A DNA stretch of 5,482 nt, taken from the NCBI GenBank assembly GCA_937975585.1, contig CALJUC010000178.1, positions 1 through 5,482 on the forward strand. Direction: 5' to 3'. The DNA is from an uncultured Moraxella sp. (GTDB taxonomy: Bacteria; Pseudomonadota; Gammaproteobacteria; Pseudomonadales; Moraxellaceae). Under the pieces are notes generated by a model, which worked only from the letters and a program-made list of their open reading frames with translations, was not told where the DNA came from and did no database searches. Positions 1 through 5,370 of the stretch are shown here, in pieces (the stretch's first letter is position 1; each line of letters opens with the position of its first letter). A program made the translations under genes and the position numbers.

Positions 1-1
1 G

Positions 2-289
2 CGCGTTGACGGCGGTGCGGTCGCCAACAACTTCCTGATGCAGTTCCAGTCTGACATTCTGGGCACCCGCGTAGAGCGTCCGGAAGTTCGCGAAGTCACC
101 GCATTAGGTGCAGCGTACCTGGCTGGCCTGGCAGTAGGCTTCTGGCAGAATCTGGATGAGTTGCAGGAGAAAGCGGTCATCGAGCGTGAATTCCGTCCAG
201 GCATCGAAACCACCGAGCGTAACTTCCGTTACAGCGGCTGGAAAAAAGCGGTCAAACGCGCCATGGCATGGGAAGATCACGACGAGTAA
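2..289 (+). CDS. glpK: Glycerol kinase, C-terminal 95 residues (5' end outside window)
   Basis: Glycerol kinase makes sn-glycerol 3-phosphate from glycerol and ATP in the cytoplasm, trapping glycerol that enters through GlpF. The reading frame is open from base 2 and ends in TAA at 287-289. The translation, from RVDGGAVANNFLMQFQSD to the final AMAWEDHDE, matches my recollection of the end of the 502-residue E. coli protein almost residue for residue. The segment RPGIETTERNFRYSGW covers the surface that binds unphosphorylated IIA-Glc in E. coli, including the Glu that completes the intermolecular zinc site, so inducer exclusion is probably kept (inference). One Phe stands where E. coli has Tyr in ERNYRY. 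The downstream neighbour is glpX, as in the E. coli glpFKX operon. The first ~407 residues, including the ATP-binding and fructose-1,6-bisphosphate sites, lie outside the window. Confidence 0.97.
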   Translation, partial: RVDGGAVANNFLMQFQSDILGTRVERPEVREVTALGAAYLAGLAVGFWQNLDELQEKAVIEREFRPGIETTERNFRYSGWKKAVKRAMAWEDHDE

Positions 290-296
290 TACGTCA

Positions 297-328
297 TTGC
301 CGGATGGCTACTTTGGCTTATCCGGCAA
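297..328. repeat. REP-like palindromic element between glpK and glpX
   Basis: TTGCCGGAT at 297-305 is the exact inverse complement of ATCCGGCAA at 320-328, with an imperfect 14-base centre. The arms GCCGGATG and CTTATCCGGC fit the repetitive extragenic palindrome consensus of enterobacteria. The element starts seven bases after the glpK stop. Such elements often stabilise upstream mRNA or bind gyrase or IHF; here that is inference. Only one copy is seen, with a degenerate middle. Confidence 0.7.
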
Positions 329-335
329 AATCTTC

Positions 336-355
336 GTGCGGGGGCAACCCCGCAC
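336..355 (+). other. Perfect 8-bp hairpin with GCAA tetraloop in the glpK-glpX gap
   Basis: GTGCGGGG at 336-343 pairs perfectly with CCCCGCAC at 348-355 around a GCAA loop, which is a GNRA tetraloop. The RNA stem would be very stable. No T-run follows (ACACATCAATAAT comes next), so it is not a typical intrinsic terminator. It may stabilise the glpK 3' end or lower glpX expression relative to glpFK. It could also be the second part of a REP/BIME unit with the element just before it. Confidence 0.6.
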
Positions 356-384
356 ACACATCAATAATCTCGCCCCCTCCCCTG

Positions 385-393
385 TGCTACACT
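385..393 (+). promoter_or_regulatory. Possible extended -10 box upstream of glpX
   Basis: TGCTACACT has a TGn extension followed by TACACT, which matches four of six bases of TATAAT. It lies 31 bases before the glpX ATG. No convincing -35 box is present at the expected distance. glpX is known to be cotranscribed with glpFK in E. coli, so this is at most a weak internal promoter. Confidence 0.25.
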
Positions 394-424
394 TCGCGCC
401 ATTCCTTTCAGCTACGAGTTTGCA

Positions 425-1435
425 ATGAGACGAGAACTTGCCATTGAATTTTCACGCGTGACCGAAGCGGCCGCGCTGGCTGGCTATAAATGGCTGGGCC
501 GCGGCGATAAAAATACCGCTGACGGCGCGGCAGTGAACGCCATGCGTATTATGCTCAACCAGGTCAACATCGACGGCACCATCGTGATTGGCGAGGGTGA
601 GATTGATGAAGCGCCGATGCTGTTTATCGGTGAAAAAGTCGGGACCGGTCTTGGCGATGCGGTCGACATCGCCGTCGATCCTATCGAAGGTACACGCATG
701 ACGGCAATGGGTCAGGCAAACGCGCTGGCCGTACTGGCTGTGGGCGATAAAGGCTGCTTCCTGAATGCGCCAGATATGTACATGGAAAAGCTGATTGTCG
801 GCCCAGGCGCAAAAGGGTCTATCGACCTGAACCTGTCGCTGGAAGACAACCTGCATAACGTTGCCGCTGCACTCAATAAACCGCTGAGTGAGCTGACCGT
901 AACCATTCTGGCCAAACCACGCCATGATGAAACGATCGCCGAAATGCAAAAACTGGGCGTGCGCGTCTTCGCTATTCCAGACGGCGACGTTGCGGCCTCC
1001 ATTCTGACCTGCATGCCAGACAGTGAAGTTGACGTGCTGTACGGCATTGGCGGCGCACCTGAAGGTGTGGTTTCCGCAGCTGTGATCCGCGCACTGGACG
1101 GCGACATGCAGGGCCGTTTGCTGGCGCGTCATGACGTCAAAGGCGACAGCGAAGAGAACCGTCGCATTGGCGAACAAGAACTGGCTCGTTGCGCCGCCAT
1201 GGGCATTGAAGCGGGCAAAGCGCTGCGCCTCGATGAAATGGCGCGTAGCGACAACGTCATTTTCTCCGCCACCGGCATCACCAAAGGCGATTTGCTGGAA
1301 GGGATTAGCCGTAAAGGTAATATCGCGACCACCGAAACGCTGCTGATCCGCGGCAAATCACGTACGATCCGTCGCATTCAGTCGATTCACTACCTCGATC
1401 GTAAAGATCCCGATGTGCAGGCGCACATCCTGTAA
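425..1435 (+). CDS. glpX: Class II fructose-1,6-bisphosphatase GlpX, complete
   Basis: GlpX hydrolyses fructose 1,6-bisphosphate to fructose 6-phosphate and phosphate, a gluconeogenic step, using divalent metal (Mn2+ in E. coli). The 336 residues equal the E. coli length, and the start MRRELAIEFSRVTE and end IQSIHYLDRKDP... match that family. Active-site and metal residues known from E. coli GlpX are all present at the same numbers: Asp33 (TADG), Glu57 (GEGEID), Asp85 and Glu88 in DPIEGT, and Glu213 in GGAPEGV. The start at 425 is chosen by this alignment. The ribosome site is weak (ACGAG about eight bases upstream). It follows glpK by 135 bases containing two hairpins and is probably read from the glpF promoter. 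It differs from E. coli K-12 at scattered positions, for example EAAALAG for ESAALAG and GLGDAV for GRGDAV, so the source is a relative rather than K-12. Confidence 0.98.
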   Translation: MRRELAIEFSRVTEAAALAGYKWLGRGDKNTADGAAVNAMRIMLNQVNIDGTIVIGEGEIDEAPMLFIGEKVGTGLGDAVDIAVDPIEGTRMTAMGQANALAVLAVGDKGCFLNAPDMYMEKLIVGPGAKGSIDLNLSLEDNLHNVAAALNKPLSELTVTILAKPRHDETIAEMQKLGVRVFAIPDGDVAASILTCMPDSEVDVLYGIGGAPEGVVSAAVIRALDGDMQGRLLARHDVKGDSEENRRIGEQELARCAAMGIEAGKALRLDEMARSDNVIFSATGITKGDLLEGISRKGNIATTETLLIRGKSRTIRRIQSIHYLDRKDPDVQAHIL

Positions 1436-1455
1436 TTGATTTGATCAATAGAGCC

Positions 1456-1477
1456 TTCCAGCCCATATGGGCTGGAA
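1456..1477 (+). terminator. Perfect 22-base palindrome between glpX and fpr, probable terminator
   Basis: The arm TTCCAGCCC at 1456-1464 is followed by ATAT and then GGGCTGGAA at 1469-1477, making a perfect palindrome. The transcript would form a 9-bp stem with a 4-base loop, or more. It is followed by ATCTTTCG, only a short T-run, so termination may be partial. It sits 20 bases after the glpX stop and 53 before the fpr start, which suits the end of the glpFKX operon. A symmetric site of this kind could also bind a dimeric regulator of fpr; nothing in the sequence decides this. Confidence 0.5.
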
Positions 1478-1530
1478 ATCTTTCGTCCAACGAACGAAGA
1501 TAAGGCAATCAAAGCAGACAGGAGAAAACC

Positions 1531-2067
1531 ATGGCAGATTGGGTAACAGGCAAAGTCACAAAGGTGCAAAACTGGACCGATGCCCTGTTTAGTTTGACCG
1601 TGCGAGCTCCAGTTCTTCCTTTCACTGCAGGTCAGTTCACCAAGCTTGGCCTTGAGATCGACGGTGAGCGCGTCCAGCGCGCCTATTCCTACGTGAATGC
1701 GCCCGATAACCCCGACTTAGAATTTTATCTGGTGACGGTTCCCGACGGCAAACTCAGCCCTCAACTGGCGGCGCTAAAGCCTGGCGATGAAGTTCAGGTG
1801 GTGAGTGAGGCCGCTGGTTTCTTCGTGCTGGATGAAGTCCCTGATTGCGAAACGCTATGGATGCTGGCAACCGGCACGGCTATCGGCCCATATTTGTCGA
1901 TTCTGCAGCTAGGCAAGGACCTGGATCGCTTTAAAAATCTGGTGCTGGTCCACGCCGCGCGCTATGCCGCCGATTTGAGCTACCTGCCATTGATGCAGCT
2001 GCTACTACTCCCAATGCAACACTTGCACTATAGGCGGCAGTTGCTAGCCCTTCATGCTGTTGCATAA
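1531..2067 (+). CDS. fpr: Ferredoxin/flavodoxin-NADP+ reductase, 3'-truncated at the junction
   Basis: Fpr is an FAD enzyme that passes electrons between NADPH and flavodoxin or ferredoxin in the cytoplasm. In E. coli it belongs to the SoxRS/MarA oxidative-stress regulon. The start is supported by AGGAG seven to eight bases before ATG. Residues 1-156 (1531-1998) match the E. coli enzyme closely. The FAD-binding motif RAYSY lies at 50-54, and ATGTAIGPYLS, the start of the NADP lobe, at 113-123. After LPLMQ the expected sequence ELEKRYEG is replaced by 22 unrelated residues (LLLLPMQHLHYRR...), read antisense through the phage tape measure gene to the stop at 2065-2067. The native protein is about 248 residues, so some 92 C-terminal residues are missing, including most of the NADP-binding lobe and the terminal Trp. 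As drawn the product should not work. I read this as a join artefact or disrupted gene rather than a natural fusion. I could not recognise a SoxS box in the 95 bases upstream. Confidence 0.9.
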   Translation: MADWVTGKVTKVQNWTDALFSLTVRAPVLPFTAGQFTKLGLEIDGERVQRAYSYVNAPDNPDLEFYLVTVPDGKLSPQLAALKPGDEVQVVSEAAGFFVLDEVPDCETLWMLATGTAIGPYLSILQLGKDLDRFKNLVLVHAARYAADLSYLPLMQLLLLPMQHLHYRRQLLALHAVA

Positions 2068-3640
2068 ATCCAGCAAGTTGACTATTAAATGTCGTCAATG
2101 CCCCATTCACATTGAGATAGGCTTGATAGTTAATATTCATCTGCTCATTTTGACGAGTTTGATAATTTGCCCATTCATCGCCAGAGAATAATTTATGCAA
2201 TCCGTCAACTGTACCATCAGCACCGTTTAAGCCATTTAAAATGCGTTCCTTATCACTGCTGCCGTTACGATAAGCCAATGCGGCTTGCAAAGCTTGGCGA
2301 TCAACTAAAATATTACCGACTTTGGTACCCTGTAACATATCCGCCATTGCAGCAAATTTCATGGCAGCATCTTGAGGTGTTTTGGCAGATTGGGCATCGG
2401 ATTTGAGTTTTTGGTACTTGCCATTATTTGCCATTTCACGATCAAGGAGCTTCATAAAGGCATCAAGTTTGTTCACGCCTTTGGCGCGTTCACTAAGGGC
2501 ATAAGTCTCCCAATCAAACACTTCGCTCTTTTTCTTACCTTTACCCTTGAGCCTTGTTGCATCCCCTTGTCGAATATCAATATTATCACCGATGGCATCA
2601 GCAAACTCTTTGGTACTAAGCTTTGCGAGTAAATTGACCACATTGTTCCCAGCCTCATCAGCCGTACCAGCCCCACGCCTTGCCAACTGATTCATGAGTA
2701 CGATTTGTTTGAGACCCTCTTCCCCTGCATAACCTGCATTTTTAGCAAGCGGTAACTGGCGACTCAGCCATTGCGCCATGTCACTATACTCAAAACCACC
2801 TAACTCGCCGCCACGCACCGCCATATCTTGCCCACGTTTGATATCTTTAATACCAAACATCTGTAGTTGCATTGCTACGCTTGCTGCATCAGTAGCATTG
2901 GCGCCACTAGCAAAGGCGACCTTCGAGGTGTTAGGTAAAATCTGCCCTAATGTGCGAGTATCATACTGTCCACTGGCTAAAAGTGTATTTGCTGCCTCAA
3001 GTACTTGCTCTCGTGTCGCACCACCATCTCTTGATGCCTGCATGACAATACGGTCAATCTGTGCTTTATTAGCAAGACGTTGTTGTATTGATAACCCTTG
3101 CCCAGCAGTTGCGGTAGCATTGGCACGAGCAATTTGCTCATCATAACTGCGAGCTGGCTTAATTGCCGTATTAGCCACAGCCGCACCAGCAGCAACACCC
3201 CCGACAATAGCGGTGCCAGTATTTAAACCATTTCTCGCCATTTGCCCCATTCTTTGGAGCAAGCCAATTGATTGATTTAAATTTTGATTGAGCCTTCCTG
3301 CATCGCCAACCGTTCTACGAAGATTGATATTATTAATCGCATCCGCCATCCGTCTGGCATTAGCCGCATTTTGACGTAATAGATGTACCATTAACTCATT
3401 TTGTCGCCTTTGAGCCTGTAGGCTTTGAGTCGTTTGCTGTGTTAGACGGTTGATTTGCTCTTGACTGGTACGTGCCGTATTGAGTCCACGGGCATACTGA
3501 CCTTGCGTGGTACTTACTTGTCGCCAACCTTGATTGATTTGCTGTACACCACGGGTTTGTTGCTGTGTCAGCTGTTGTAGTTCACGCCCTGCATTGCCAG
3601 TGAGACGGATATTGAGATTGACAGTGTTATTATTGCTCAT
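1931..3640 (-). CDS. Phage tail tape measure protein, C-terminally truncated at the junction
   Basis: Tape measure proteins fill the tail tube during assembly, set its length, and help pass DNA into the cell. The start is ATG at 3640 with AAGGGG five bases upstream; it overlaps the TGA of the preceding frame as ATGA. Residues 1-110 are rich in Gln, Asn and Arg and probably coiled coil. A small, Gly/Ala-rich hydrophobic segment follows (about 140-160, TAIVGGVAAGAAVAN). Then comes a helical region resembling the PhageMin_Tail/TP901 core, with ATREQVLEAANTLLASG, TLGQILPNTSKVAFASGANA and SDMAQWLSRQLPLAKNAGY. Order in the operon, after tube and chaperone, supports the call. About 547 residues are authentic (2000-3640). 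The last ~22, starting around SSNRRHSARRG, are fpr read backwards. The cut falls in another hydrophobic stretch, SVALGVVAAASMAG. Relatives are commonly longer than this, so hundreds of residues may be missing. Confidence 0.85.
   Translation of the reverse strand: MSNNNTVNLNIRLTGNAGRELQQLTQQQTRGVQQINQGWRQVSTTQGQYARGLNTARTSQEQINRLTQQTTQSLQAQRRQNELMVHLLRQNAANARRMADAINNINLRRTVGDAGRLNQNLNQSIGLLQRMGQMARNGLNTGTAIVGGVAAGAAVANTAIKPARSYDEQIARANATATAGQGLSIQQRLANKAQIDRIVMQASRDGGATREQVLEAANTLLASGQYDTRTLGQILPNTSKVAFASGANATDAASVAMQLQMFGIKDIKRGQDMAVRGGELGGFEYSDMAQWLSRQLPLAKNAGYAGEEGLKQIVLMNQLARRGAGTADEAGNNVVNLLAKLSTKEFADAIGDNIDIRQGDATRLKGKGKKKSEVFDWETYALSERAKGVNKLDAFMKLLDREMANNGKYQKLKSDAQSAKTPQDAAMKFAAMADMLQGTKVGNILVDRQALQAALAYRNGSSDKERILNGLNGADGTVDGLHKLFSGDEWANYQTRQNEQMNINYQAYLNVNGALTTFNSQLAGFMQQHEGLATAAYSASVALGVVAAASMAGSSNRRHSARRGPAPDF
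1994..2003. other. Junction between enterobacterial chromosome and phage tail operon
   Basis: fpr identity runs through ATGCAG, ending at 1998, where the next expected codon is Glu. Tape measure-like coding on the other strand becomes fpr antisense below about 2000. The exact point is blurred by a few bases either could own (TGCAGC), as with microhomology joins. A CAGCTG (PvuII/AluI) site lies at 1996-2001. No direct repeat, att-like site or transposon end is visible. Confidence 0.8.
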
Positions 3641-3900
3641 CTTTGCCCCTTATCTGTGGACTGCTTTGACTTGCGACGGGTGGCGATTAATTTGGTTGTG
3701 CCTGTTTCCGATGTTGCTACATCGACTTGAGGCATGGTGGCATTATTTTGGTTGGATTTAGCGTTAGATTTCTGTCTTTCTGTTGCCACAGTAACAAATT
3801 CTAACGCTAATGGGATAGGCATATTCCATGCGTCCAAGTACGGTACACCCAGACGCATGAGCGCTAAGACTAGGCTGACTCGCTCGCTTGTGCCATCTCT
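3637..3900 (-). CDS. -1 frame extension of the tail assembly chaperone (frameshift-only domain)
   Basis: This frame is open from the A-run at 3900-3907 to a TGA at 3637-3639. Read after a -1 slip, it continues the chaperone from ...FDLEKK into RDGTSERVSLVLALMRLG and on through YLDAWNMPIPLALEFV, giving a fusion of 177 residues (90 + 87). The tail of the extension is polar and basic, ending TRRKSKQSTDKGQR. An ATG at 3858 lies inside it but has no convincing ribosome site, so separate translation is less likely. Many long-tailed phages make a chaperone plus a frameshifted longer form before the tape measure gene (lambda G/GT; Mu gp41 and its extension). The longer form is thought to bind the tape measure protein. 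Its stop overlaps the tape measure start as ATGA, suggesting translational coupling. Frameshifting itself is inferred, not shown. Confidence 0.75.
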   Translation of the reverse strand, partial: RDGTSERVSLVLALMRLGVPYLDAWNMPIPLALEFVTVATERQKSNAKSNQNNATMPQVDVATSETGTTKLIATRRKSKQSTDKGQR

Positions 3901-4169
3901 TTTTTTTCGAGATCAAAACGTACATTAGCCAGATGGTCGCCATCGAGCTTGCTTGCTCCTGCCAACTCATCATAGGTAGGATTGCGACCTAAGTCATCGA
4001 TGGTGGTCATTTGGGCAAGCTCTAAAAGCCCAATGTATTCGTCTGCTTTGGCGTTGGATAATGCCTTGTAGCTATCAGCCACCGTCAAGGTAGTGACAGT
4101 AACATTTTTATGACGCTTGCCATCAATCTCAATGCCGATAGGTAGGGTGGTTTGTTGTGATAATGCCAT
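3870..4169 (-). CDS. Phage tail assembly chaperone, Mu gp41-like
   Basis: This 99-residue acidic protein lies between the tail tube and tape measure genes, the usual place of the tail assembly chaperone that keeps the tape measure protein soluble while the tube polymerises. The pattern LPIGIEIDGKRHKNVTVTTLTVADSY, followed by a helical domain with YIGLLELAQMTTIDDLGRNPTYDELAGASKLDGDHL, resembles the Mu gp41/TAC family; this is recognition by pattern and position, not by search. The start at 4169 has GAGGAA about six bases upstream, made of the last two codons of the tube gene, and the two genes are 2 bases apart (TAATAATG). The zero frame ends at 3870, nine codons past a run of eight A. That run is a likely frameshift site giving a 177-residue form. 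Confidence 0.8.
   Translation of the reverse strand: MALSQQTTLPIGIEIDGKRHKNVTVTTLTVADSYKALSNAKADEYIGLLELAQMTTIDDLGRNPTYDELAGASKLDGDHLANVRFDLEKKEMAQASESA
3900..3907 (-). promoter_or_regulatory. Probable -1 ribosomal slippery site (GAAAAAAAAG)
   Basis: On the - strand the zero frame reads GAA AAA AAA GAG, Glu-Lys-Lys-Glu at residues 88-91 of the chaperone. It contains the heptamer A AAA AAA, which lets both the P-site and A-site Lys tRNAs re-pair one base back. The -1 frame is then open for 87 codons to the tape measure start. A 5-bp stem (GAGCG with CGCTC, + strand positions 3859-3863 and 3881-3885) lies 14 bases downstream. This is farther than is usual for a stimulatory structure, so I give it little weight. 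Confidence 0.7.
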
Positions 4170-4171
4170 TA

Positions 4172-4543
4172 TTATTCCTCAATCTTATTCAATGCAAACA
4201 TTTCAAGGCTACGGGTTGCCTCACCATCGACTTTATAGCTCTCTGACACATCAGTGACGCTACAGTCAATATAGGTAGTACGCTTGCCACCATCAATACT
4301 CTCTACCACAACACGCGCATCTTCGACGCTTTCCCAGTCAAAATCGTCCACTTCGTCTACAAAAACCTCAAGAGATAAACCAATAGACTTGATGGTTTTA
4401 GTTTTTTTGCGGACACGTCCCTCACGGTTCATTGTGGGGACGGCTTTGCGACCTGCCATGATTTTTGGGCTGACGCTATTACAGTCAAACTCACGACCAT
4501 TGACATATAGCACAATCGTGCCGACTAATTGATTATCGCTCAT
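4172..4543 (-). CDS. Phage tail tube protein, Mu gpM-like
   Basis: The tail tube protein stacks in hexameric rings inside the contractile sheath and forms the channel for DNA. At 123 residues this is close to Mu gpM (about 118). The sequence is beta-rich. It has the opening pattern GTIVLYVNGREFDCNSVSPKI, then a variable loop with GRKAVPTMNREGRVRKKTKT, then strand-like segments SIGLSLEVFVDE and ARVVVESIDGGKRTTYIDCSV. This fits the Mu-type tube family (Tail_tube), and the place between sheath and chaperone agrees. The start at 4543 is preceded by AAAAAGG seven bases upstream. The gene follows the sheath stop by 12 bases and ends 2 bases before the chaperone start. No truncation is evident. Confidence 0.85.
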   Translation of the reverse strand: MSDNQLVGTIVLYVNGREFDCNSVSPKIMAGRKAVPTMNREGRVRKKTKTIKSIGLSLEVFVDEVDDFDWESVEDARVVVESIDGGKRTTYIDCSVTDVSESYKVDGEATRSLEMFALNKIEE

Positions 4544-4555
4544 ATCTAATCCTTT

Positions 4556-5359
4556 TTAGTAAACGTTAAGCGTGTTTGCGACAATATGCATACCACGCAC
4601 CCAGTCGGCAGGAATTTGTGCATTAGCACGAGTTCTATCATTAAGGTCTTCGACAACAGTTAATTCTTTTTGTCGCCCTGTCACGTTTTGTAAGATTTCA
4701 GCCAGTTCAAGTTTTAAGCAACGCTCAAGCATCAGACTGCGTAAGTCTTTACGGGTTGCAATAGTGTTTTTACGCCGCGGGTTTGCCATGACAGCTGTGC
4801 GAATATCTTGACGGACATAACGTAGGACTAATGCCCCATTGATATCTAACAGTAAGTCATCAGGCGAGCCGTTGGCATCCACTTGGTAGGTGCTAATCAG
4901 GCGTACAATCGCAGGGTCATCTTGTGCGTCCAAGCCAATTACTGCCACGCCCTTGTTGAGCGCTTGCTCAATGCGTGTGCGAGTCAAACGCTTATCGGCT
5001 GTGACCACAGGCAGATTTGGCAATTTGATGCCATTAAATGGCACGGCAGGGTCTAGCTCTGCTGAGATAGCAGCGGCGACACCAGCGGCAATCTCTGGCT
5101 CAAAGCCTGTCGCACCGTGATAGCAGACAGTTACCACACGATATGAGGCTTTAACTTTGGCAAATTGTGCAAACGTCGTCGCTTGGTCGATGTCGCTAAA
5201 TGGTACGATTAAAATAGCATCGTGCTGTTCAGTCGCCGAGCTGACAAAGTCAAGATGCTCAACCCATGCGTTGGCAGTCGCTTCATCGGTGATGGGGTAG
5301 GACAGCGCGATGATGCTGTGTCCAAGTGGGGCTAGGGCGGTTGCGATAATTGGGGTCAT
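4556..5359 (-). CDS. Phage contractile tail sheath protein, Mu gpL-like, short (C-terminal half of the family)
   Basis: Sheath proteins form the contractile outer tail layer that drives the tube through the host envelope. From residue 1 this 267-residue product follows the second half of Mu gpL-type sheaths. ALAPLGHSIIALSYPITD fits the usual 'al..LG...y..ia.Py.d' segment. DPAVPFNGIKLPNL (103-116), IEQALNKGVAVIGLD (130-144), IVRLISTYQVDANG (151-164), LVLRYVRQDIR (177-187) and the C-terminal PADWVRGMHIVANTLNVY are family landmarks. Mu gpL is about 495 residues, so the N-terminal domains and the N-terminal arm that links neighbouring subunits are absent here. The start at 5359 has a strong AAGGAG five bases upstream. 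However, a TAA lies in the same frame four codons before it, and the frame beyond is open to the window edge. Either this is a short gene or a full-length sheath gene is interrupted by a stop. Confidence 0.85.
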   Translation of the reverse strand: MTPIIATALAPLGHSIIALSYPITDEATANAWVEHLDFVSSATEQHDAILIVPFSDIDQATTFAQFAKVKASYRVVTVCYHGATGFEPEIAAGVAAAISAELDPAVPFNGIKLPNLPVVTADKRLTRTRIEQALNKGVAVIGLDAQDDPAIVRLISTYQVDANGSPDDLLLDINGALVLRYVRQDIRTAVMANPRRKNTIATRKDLRSLMLERCLKLELAEILQNVTGRQKELTVVEDLNDRTRANAQIPADWVRGMHIVANTLNVY

Positions 5360-5364
5360 TTGGG

Positions 5365-5370
5365 CTCCTT
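5365..5370 (-). promoter_or_regulatory. Ribosome binding site for the short sheath gene, overlapping the upstream stop
   Basis: On the - strand AAGGAG lies five bases before the ATG at 5359 and shares its first two A with the TAA stop of the preceding frame (TAAGGAG). It is the best Shine-Dalgarno match in the phage part and supports real initiation at 5359, perhaps coupled to termination upstream. Confidence 0.65.

Noticed and set aside
452..1177. Long - strand ORF (241 codons) opposite glpX
   Set aside because: It lies wholly antisense to a highly conserved enzyme gene, has a His/Cys/Gln-rich translation typical of antisense glpX, and has no ribosome site. The other antisense frames in 484-1377 are rejected for the same reason.
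1990..2010. A transposable-phage end or integrase attachment site at the junction
   Set aside because: There is no TG...CA terminus, repeat array or core repeat, and the phage gene is cut internally with baseplate and fibre genes missing.
1931..2067. A natural fusion of fpr to a new C-terminal tail, and a tape measure protein ending in a basic tail
   Set aside because: Each tail is simply the other gene read antisense across the junction. Neither has a plausible domain.
2778..3146. + strand ORF of 122 codons inside the tape measure gene
   Set aside because: It is antisense to a coherent phage gene, its translation is Cys/Ser-rich without motifs, and it has no ribosome site. The smaller + strand frames at 2167-2632 and 3534-3928 are rejected likewise.
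3637..3858. Independent 73-residue gene starting at ATG 3858
   Set aside because: No clear Shine-Dalgarno precedes it, and the same frame is open back to the slippery run, so the frameshift extension explains it better. It is not fully excluded.
3764..3973. -2 frame continuation of the chaperone (as in the reported Mu mechanism)
   Set aside because: This frame is open across the A-run but stops at 3764, about 120 bases short of the tape measure start. The -1 frame runs exactly to it.
4284..5120. + strand ORFs opposite the tube and sheath genes (4284-4532, 4572-4811, 4890-5120)
   Set aside because: They are shadows of well-supported - strand structural genes, with low-complexity Ser/Arg-rich translations.
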